Positions 58,372 through 64,000 of a stretch of DNA of 64,000 nt are shown in pieces; position 1 is the first letter of the stretch, and every line of letters begins with the position of its first letter. The stretch lies in NCBI RefSeq assembly GCF_024211255.1, contig NZ_JAMLDY010000016.1, forward strand, positions 21,094 through 85,093, read 5' to 3'. The position numbers were made by a program, and so were the translations under genes. Below the pieces are notes generated by a model that made no database searches, was not told the origin of the DNA, and worked only from the letters and a program-made list of their open reading frames with translations. This stretch comes from Sphingomonas liriopis (GTDB taxonomy: Bacteria; Pseudomonadota; Alphaproteobacteria; Sphingomonadales; Sphingomonadaceae).

Positions 58372-59232
58372 ATGTGCGACGAACTGACCGCCGCCGATAC
58401 GCAAGCGCATCTGTCCCGCCGCCAGTTCGGCGCCGCCGCCGGTGCGGTCGGCGTCACGATGGTGTTGCCCGCCGCGCCGGCGAACGCCAGGCCGGTCAAG
58501 GGCCGCGATGTCGTCGTCGCCACGCCCGACGGCCAGTGCGACGCCTATTTCACCGCGCCGACCAGCGGCAAGCACCCCGCGGTGCTGATGTGGCCCGACA
58601 TCATGGGGTTGCGGCCGGCGTTCCGGCAGATGGCCGACCGGCTCGCGCAGTCGGGCTATGCGGTGCTGGTCGTCAACCAATTCTACCGCGCCACCAAGTC
58701 GCCGATCGTCCAGCCGGGCGAATCGTTCGACCAGCCCGCGGTGCGCGAGCGGATCATGCCGTGGCGCGCGGCGCTGACGGCGGAGGCGACGACGCGCGAC
58801 GGCATTGCCTTCCTCGCCTTCCTCGACAAGCAGAAGGAGGTCGACACCAAGCGCGGCGCCGGTTCGGCGGGCTATTGTATGGGCGGGCCGATGGTGTTGC
58901 GCACCGCGGCGGCGGTGCCGGGGCGCGTGCATGCCGGCGCGTCCTTCCATGGCGCGGGGCTGGTGAGCGAGGCGCCCGACAGCCCGCACCGGCTCGTGCC
59001 GGGGCTGCGCGGCGGCTATCTGATCGCGATCGCCACCAACGACGATGCGCGCAGTCCGAACGACAAGGTCGCGCTGCGCGATGCCTTCGCCGCCGCCAAA
59101 CGCCCTGCCGAGATCGAGGTGTATGACGGTGCGATGCACGGCTGGTGCGTCATCGACAGCAAGGTCTACAATCAGCCGCAGGCCGAGCGCGCCTGGGGCC
59201 GGATGCTCGACCTGTTCGCCAAAAATCTGTGA
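58372..59232 (+). CDS. Dienelactone hydrolase-family protein with Tat signal
   Basis: This 286-residue alpha/beta hydrolase has a twin-arginine export signal (SRRQFGAAAGAVGVTMVLPA) and the family nucleophile cysteine C169 in GYCMGG. The acid lies in the TNDDAR segment and the histidine in DGAMHGW. Dienelactone hydrolases cleave cyclic esters, but many members have other ester substrates. The stop overlaps an ATG of the glutathione S-transferase frame (TGATG), so the two genes are probably one transcript. Confidence 0.9.
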   Translation: MCDELTAADTQAHLSRRQFGAAAGAVGVTMVLPAAPANARPVKGRDVVVATPDGQCDAYFTAPTSGKHPAVLMWPDIMGLRPAFRQMADRLAQSGYAVLVVNQFYRATKSPIVQPGESFDQPAVRERIMPWRAALTAEATTRDGIAFLAFLDKQKEVDTKRGAGSAGYCMGGPMVLRTAAAVPGRVHAGASFHGAGLVSEAPDSPHRLVPGLRGGYLIAIATNDDARSPNDKVALRDAFAAAKRPAEIEVYDGAMHGWCVIDSKVYNQPQAERAWGRMLDLFAKNL

Positions 59233-59243
59233 TGGGGGATGCC

Positions 59244-59861
59244 ATGACCGCCGATCTGACGCTCTACACCAATCCCATGTCGCGCGGCCGCATCGCGCGC
59301 TGGATGCTCGAGGAGGTCGGCGTCGCCTATGACGTCGTGATGCTCGACTACGGTTCGACGATGAAGCAGGAGCCGTATCTGTCGATCAATCCGATGGGCA
59401 AGGTGCCCGCGATCGTCCACCGCGGCCGGACGGTGACCGAAGGCGCGGCGATCTGCGCCTATTGCGCGGAGGCGTTTCCCGAGGCGGGCCTCGCGCCGAA
59501 CGACGACGAGCGCGCGGACTATTACCGCTGGCTGTTCTTCGCCGCGGGTCCGGTGGAAGCGGCGATCACCAACCGCTCGCTGGGGGTCGAGCCAACCGCG
59601 GACCAGCAGCGGATGACGGGATATGGCTCGTACGAACGCGTCGTCGACGTGCTCGAACAGGCGGTGTCGGCGCACGATTACATCGCCGGCGACCGCTTCA
59701 CCGCCGCCGACGTCTATGTCGGGTCGCAGGTGATCTGGGGCGCGCAGTTCGGCTCGCTGCCCAAGCGGCCGGCATTCGATGCCTATATTGCGCGGCTGGT
59801 GACGCGGCCGGCGTATCTGAAGGCCGCCGAGCTGGACGATGCGGCGATGGCGCCGGCTTAA
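59244..59861 (+). CDS. Glutathione S-transferase
   Basis: This 205-residue protein has the N-terminal thioredoxin-fold domain with TLYTNPMSRGRIARWMLEE and the glutathione-binding NPMGKVPAIVHRGRTVTEGA, and an all-helical C-terminal domain with AGDRFTAADVYVGS. I start at MTADLTLYTNPMS (ATG 59244), preceded by GGGGG at 59234-59238; an ATG at 59232 overlaps the upstream stop. Conjugation or reduction of an electrophile is likely; substrate unknown. Confidence 0.92.
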   Translation: MTADLTLYTNPMSRGRIARWMLEEVGVAYDVVMLDYGSTMKQEPYLSINPMGKVPAIVHRGRTVTEGAAICAYCAEAFPEAGLAPNDDERADYYRWLFFAAGPVEAAITNRSLGVEPTADQQRMTGYGSYERVVDVLEQAVSAHDYIAGDRFTAADVYVGSQVIWGAQFGSLPKRPAFDAYIARLVTRPAYLKAAELDDAAMAPA

Positions 59862-59917
59862 GGGCGGATAAAAGCGGCTTCACCAGCACTAACGGAGGAG
59901 GAAGGCGGTTGCCGGGA

Positions 59918-61288
59918 TCAGCGTCCCGGCTTCGCCACCTCGACCGCATAGACGTGACCCGCGCCCCACATGTTCGACCGGAACACCAGCCACTTTCCGT
60001 CGGGGGTGAAGCTCGCGTTGGGTTCCGAGCGATAGTCGTGGTTGCGGAGATCGACCAGCCGCTCGACATCGACCGCGCCCGGTGTGATGAGGTCGGCGCT
60101 GTTGGCGGCGTGGATGCCGGCGACGTCAGAAATGGCGCGCGGGCGCAGCAGCTGGATGTATTTGCCGTCGGGGGCGTGCGCCGCCATCTCGGGATCGCCG
60201 CCGTCGCTCGCAAAGACGCTGCCGTCGGGCGCGCTGTTGAAGTGCACGCCCCAGGCGTTGCGATCGATATGATACCAGCGCCGCTTGGCGGTGCCGACGT
60301 CGTAGCCCGCGACCCAGAAATCCACGCCGCGCGGCGTCTGCAGGTCGTACCAGACGGTCCTGCCGTCGCGCGCCCACCATTCGTGGCCGGCGATCTCCAT
60401 GTTGATCGTCCGGGTATGGATCAGTTTGGGCCGATCGGGGCGATCGACGCGGATCAGCCACATCCGGTCGACGACGTGCCAGTTGCCCTCATGGCAATAG
60501 AGCAGCAGGCCGGGATCGGTCGGCGAGAATTGCAGGTGGTTGAGCCAGTCGGTGGACGCGGTGATCGTCTTCTTCGCACCGGTAGCGATGTCGATGGTGA
60601 AGATCTCCATCGGGATGCGCTGCATCAGCCGGCGGTTGATCTGCACCTCGCGCCCCTCGGCATAGGTGAGCTTTTCGCCATTGGAACCGCGTTCGTCGGC
60701 GGGGTCGCGGGTGGTGAGCACGCTGCCCGGGTTGACGCCCGCGCCGGCACCTGCGCCGGTGTTGCGCGCGCCGGCGAACAGCGTCTCGTCGGCGTTGATC
60801 GTCGCGATCGAATAGCCCGGTTGCAGGTCGGCGATCCGCCGGCTTTTGCCCGTCGCGATGTCATAGCCCATGATCGTGCGCGGCCCCCGCTGCGGCATCG
60901 CCGCGGCGACCTTCGCATCATGCCCCTGCGTCTGTTCGAGCGCGGTCAGATAATAGACCGTGCCGGTGCGATGGCCGACGAACTGCAGGCTGACGCGGCC
61001 GGGCACGATCAGCTTCGAGCCCCAGGTCTTGAGGTCGAGCGCCATGATCCCGCTCGGCGAACTGTACGCCATCCAGCGGCCATCGGGGGTGTAGCTGTTG
61101 ACGTTGAAATAGGTGCTGCTGCTACCCGGCTCGTCGGAGATGCGGACGAGGCGATGGCCGGTGGTGGCGTCGATCCAGCTCTTCGGCGGCGTCGCCTGCG
61201 CGCCCGGCTTCGCGGTCAGCACCGGTGTGGTCTGCGCCGATGCCACCCCCGCGGCGGCGCAGAGCAGAGCGGCGATCCAGAGCTTCAT
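59918..61288 (-). CDS. Oligogalacturonate-lyase-like (PL22) periplasmic beta-propeller
   Basis: This 456-residue protein has a signal peptide (MKLWIAALLCAAAGVASA) and repeated propeller blades such as FNVNSYTPDGRWMAYSS, LQFSPTDPGLLLYCHEGNW, GHEWWARDGRTVWYD and ASFTPDGKWLVFRSNMW. The HEGNW and GHEWW segments resemble oligogalacturonate lyases of family PL22, which cleave unsaturated pectin oligomers. It is 79 bp downstream of a GH92 gene on the same strand, which supports a role in plant-glycan use. Activity should be checked, because TolB-like propellers look similar. Confidence 0.8.
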   Translation of the reverse strand: MKLWIAALLCAAAGVASAQTTPVLTAKPGAQATPPKSWIDATTGHRLVRISDEPGSSSTYFNVNSYTPDGRWMAYSSPSGIMALDLKTWGSKLIVPGRVSLQFVGHRTGTVYYLTALEQTQGHDAKVAAAMPQRGPRTIMGYDIATGKSRRIADLQPGYSIATINADETLFAGARNTGAGAGAGVNPGSVLTTRDPADERGSNGEKLTYAEGREVQINRRLMQRIPMEIFTIDIATGAKKTITASTDWLNHLQFSPTDPGLLLYCHEGNWHVVDRMWLIRVDRPDRPKLIHTRTINMEIAGHEWWARDGRTVWYDLQTPRGVDFWVAGYDVGTAKRRWYHIDRNAWGVHFNSAPDGSVFASDGGDPEMAAHAPDGKYIQLLRPRAISDVAGIHAANSADLITPGAVDVERLVDLRNHDYRSEPNASFTPDGKWLVFRSNMWGAGHVYAVEVAKPGR

Positions 61289-61367
61289 GACGGCATCCTC
61301 TTCTATCGTTGCCGATGAAGTCTCACACTATAGATCGATGGTCCATCATTTAATGGGTGGGGCCGGA

Positions 61368-63677
61368 TCAGCGCGTCATCGAGAACGGCCGTACAGCGCG
61401 TTCGCTGCCCCAGATTTTGTCCGGCACCGCGCCCATCGTGAAGCGCAGCTCGCCGCCGCTGCGGATCTCGTCGTCCCCCACATACGTGCGGGTCAGCGGC
61501 TTGCCGTTAAGCCGTACCCCGGTCAGGTAGCGGTTCGCCGGGGATAGCCCGTCCGCGACCACGGTGAAGCGCTTGCCGTCGGGCAGGGTGATCGCCGCGC
61601 GCGCGACGAACGGCCGGCCGATGACATATTCATTCGATCCCGGCGCGACGGGGTAGAAACCCAGCGCGGTGAAGACTAGCCACGCCGACATCTGGCCGAG
61701 ATCGTCGTTGCCCGACAGGCCATCGGGCGTCGGCTTGTATTGCGACGCGACGATCTGCGCGAGCCGCTCCTGCGTCCGCCACGGCGCACCGGCATAGCTG
61801 TAGAGATAGGCGACGTGATGGCTCGGTTCGTTGCCGTGGATATATTGACCGATCAGTCCGGCGATATCCTCGGCGTGGCTATAGTCGAGCTTGGAAGTGT
61901 CGTAATCGAACATCGCGTCGAGCTTGGCGATCGCCTTCGCATCGCCGCCGAGCAGGCGGAACAGCCCCGCCTGATCCTGCGGCACGAACCAGCTATATTG
62001 CCAGGCGTTGCCTTCGGTATAATCCGATCCGTAGTTGATCGCGGTCGGATCGAACGGCGTGCGGAACGCGCCGGACGACAGCCGCGCGCGCAGCCAGCCG
62101 CTCTTCGCGTCGAAGCTGTTGCGCCAGTTGCCCGCGCGCTTCGCGAACCGGTCGGCGACATCCTTGCGCCCCATCGCGCCCGCCATCCGCGCGATCGTCC
62201 AGTCGTCATAGGCATATTCGACCGTCTTCGACGCCGCCTCCGGCTCCTTGTCGATCGGCACGTAGCCGCGCGCGATATAGTCGCCCAGGCCGCCGTAGGG
62301 TGCGTAACTGGCGCTCGCGACCATCGCGTCGAGCGCGGCATCGGCGTCGAAACCGCGAAAGCCCTTCAGATAGGCGTCGGTGATCACCGGCACCGCGTGA
62401 TAGCCGATCATCGTCCACGTCTCGCGCCCGGCGAACTGCCACACCGGCAGGATGCCGTCGGGGCTGTTGCGGCGGCTCTCGATCAGCGAATTGACGACGT
62501 CGTTGGTCGTCGCGGCGGGCTGGACCAGCGTTAGCAGCGGATGCTCGGCGCGGAACGTGTCCCACAGCGAAAAGGTCGAGCGGACGGTGAAACCCTTCGC
62601 GGCATGCACCTGATCGTCGGGCCCGCGATAGCGGCCGTCGGCATCGCTCCACACGCTCGGCGCGAGCAGGCTGTGGTAGAGCGCGGTATAGACGCTGGTC
62701 CGCATCGGCGCGGGCGCATCGATCTCCACCCGGCCGAGCGCCGCGGTCCAGGCGGCGGTGGTTGCGGTGCGGATCGCGTCGAAACCGCCCGGCTCGGCGG
62801 CTAGGTTGGCGACCGCGCCATCCTCGTCCACCCCCGACAGCGCGACCTTCACCTCGAGCGGCGCGGCGAGCGTGCCGAAATCGAGCCGCGCCTCCAGCGC
62901 CTTGCCCAGCTTCTCGGCGACGGCATCGCTGCCGCGTCCCGGCCCCTGAAAGCCCTTGTACGGCACGTCCGTGTCGCGATCGACGAAGGCGTGGCCGGTC
63001 AGCGGTGTCGAAAAGCGCATCGCGAAGAACAATTTGCGCCCCGGCGCCCAGCCGCGCGTCTCGCGGAAACCGGTCAGCGTGCCGTCGGGGCGCAGGTGCA
63101 GCCCCGACCACAGGATCTTGCCGGGATAATCGTACAGCGACGAGCGCAGGTCGATCAGCAGATGTGCCGCCCGTCCTTTCGGAAAGGCATAGCGGTGGAC
63201 GCCGACGCGCGTCCCCGCGGTCAGTTCGGCGGCGATCCCGCTGTCGGTCAGCTTCACCGCATAATAGCCCGGCTTCGCGCGCTCGGTCGCGTGATCGAAG
63301 CGCGAGCGATATCCCGATCCGGGCACTTTGGCATCGCCCGGGTCCATCCGCACCGTCTCGCCCGCCTGCGGCATGACCAAAAGATCGCCGAGATCGGAAT
63401 GGCCCGCGCCCGAGAAATGCGTGTGGCTGAACCCCTGGATCGTCGGGTCGTCGTAGCGATAGCCTGCAGCATGGCCGTAGCAGGCGCGCAAGGCACAGGT
63501 CGCATCGGTGTCCGGCGACAGCTGTACCATCCCGAACGGTGCGGTCGCGCCGGGAAAGGTGTGGCCTTCGCCACCGGTGCCGATCATCGGATCGACCGCA
63601 TCGATCGGGGCGGGGACGCTCTGGGCGACGGCGGTCGCGGAGAGCGAGGCGGATAGAAGGAGCAGGAGCACGCGCAT
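61368..63677 (-). CDS. GH92-family alpha-1,2-mannosidase, exported
   Basis: This 769-residue glycosidase starts at MRVLLLLLSASLSATAVAQS (ATG 63675-63677), a signal peptide. It shows the GH92 hallmarks VDPMIGTGGEGHTFPGATAP near the N-terminus, FSLWDTFRAEHPLL, YTEGNAWQYSWFVPQD and GNDDLGQMSAW. These enzymes remove mannose from N-glycan-type structures in a calcium-dependent way. It is the upstream partner of the PL22-like gene. The 323 bp beyond its start hold no gene I can support, only a TGGACCCC-type inverted repeat near 63793-63867. Confidence 0.94.
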   Translation of the reverse strand: MRVLLLLLSASLSATAVAQSVPAPIDAVDPMIGTGGEGHTFPGATAPFGMVQLSPDTDATCALRACYGHAAGYRYDDPTIQGFSHTHFSGAGHSDLGDLLVMPQAGETVRMDPGDAKVPGSGYRSRFDHATERAKPGYYAVKLTDSGIAAELTAGTRVGVHRYAFPKGRAAHLLIDLRSSLYDYPGKILWSGLHLRPDGTLTGFRETRGWAPGRKLFFAMRFSTPLTGHAFVDRDTDVPYKGFQGPGRGSDAVAEKLGKALEARLDFGTLAAPLEVKVALSGVDEDGAVANLAAEPGGFDAIRTATTAAWTAALGRVEIDAPAPMRTSVYTALYHSLLAPSVWSDADGRYRGPDDQVHAAKGFTVRSTFSLWDTFRAEHPLLTLVQPAATTNDVVNSLIESRRNSPDGILPVWQFAGRETWTMIGYHAVPVITDAYLKGFRGFDADAALDAMVASASYAPYGGLGDYIARGYVPIDKEPEAASKTVEYAYDDWTIARMAGAMGRKDVADRFAKRAGNWRNSFDAKSGWLRARLSSGAFRTPFDPTAINYGSDYTEGNAWQYSWFVPQDQAGLFRLLGGDAKAIAKLDAMFDYDTSKLDYSHAEDIAGLIGQYIHGNEPSHHVAYLYSYAGAPWRTQERLAQIVASQYKPTPDGLSGNDDLGQMSAWLVFTALGFYPVAPGSNEYVIGRPFVARAAITLPDGKRFTVVADGLSPANRYLTGVRLNGKPLTRTYVGDDEIRSGGELRFTMGAVPDKIWGSERAVRPFSMTR

Positions 63678-64000
63678 GCCCTTGTTTAAGCAGGGGCATG
63701 CGGACATTGTCCAATGGAGGTTGAGGCGTGTTGCCGTTTGCCCCCTCACGATGTTTCGGGGTGTGAACGAAACCTCACCGCATGGCGCCTCCCCGGCGAA
63801 GGCCGGGGTCCAGTTGGGCGAGCATCTGCCATGACGTACGAGCGCTGACCTAACTGGACCCCCGTGTGTTGCAGATATGCGATAAGGATGGCGGGCGGGA
63901 GACCGTTGGACCCCTGGCACGGAGATGCCGCAGTCCGGCTCGGTTCCCCGCCCGCGTTGGTCACACACCTGAACAGTTGCATGAGGCTGCTGGCACCAGA

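Overview
The window reads as a chromosomal segment of a high-GC alphaproteobacterium of the Sphingomonadales, most likely Sphingomonas or a close relative. Support comes from the strong G/C bias at third codon positions, lineage-typical genes (DUF1013/TrcR, DUF1192, a Zymomonas-like Tgt, NodT-type efflux lipoprotein, COQ4-type protein) and the dense scatter of several short palindromic repeat families between genes. This is inference from gene content and sequence style; no database was searched.

Layout. 1-298: a 143-bp tandem duplication made of repeat elements. 299-5819: an OmpR-type response regulator followed by an EmrAB-type multidrug efflux operon whose first gene is a MarR regulator with a palindromic operator next to its start. 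6043-9653: an unusual aminotransferase-flavoprotein fusion coupled to a family 2 glycosyltransferase. 9725-14831: valine-degradation genes (mmsB, acyl-CoA dehydrogenase, a lipoprotein, mmsA) with a divergent LysR regulator. 15026-19528: recF, an OmpA/EF-hand protein and gyrB. 19872-26467: a COQ4-like protein, a retropepsin-like protease, small envelope proteins, an S9 peptidase and a SleB-type cell wall hydrolase. 26856-32824: an M16 peptidase, tgt, a four-EF-hand protein and a LacI regulator.

32897-45214 is a genomic island of about 12 kb inserted at the 3' end of queA. A 120-bp copy of the queA 3' end lies at 32897-33016, a second at 44791-44910, and a third is the end of the intact gene at 45095-45214. 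All genes inside run on the minus strand: a tyrosine integrase, a RecA-fold replication-type ATPase, an Mrr-like nuclease, a cluster of uncharacterised proteins including two paralogues and a DUF4230 protein, and an AT-richer two-gene unit (unknown protein plus large SF1 helicase) that looks like a defence module. A 3' half of a tRNA-Thr gene lies next to the right boundary. The insertion seems to have separated queA from the LacI/EF-hand/tgt block.

45095-49115: the housekeeping run xseB, ispA, coaD, peptidyl-prolyl isomerase, queA. 49190-53544: an aldehyde dehydrogenase, a membrane diguanylate cyclase, a Nudix hydrolase and a small hypothetical. 53605-58140: clpA, DUF1192 protein, quinone oxidoreductase, trcR. 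58372-63677: a dienelactone hydrolase/glutathione S-transferase pair, then a periplasmic glycan-degradation pair (GH92 alpha-mannosidase and an oligogalacturonate-lyase-like propeller).
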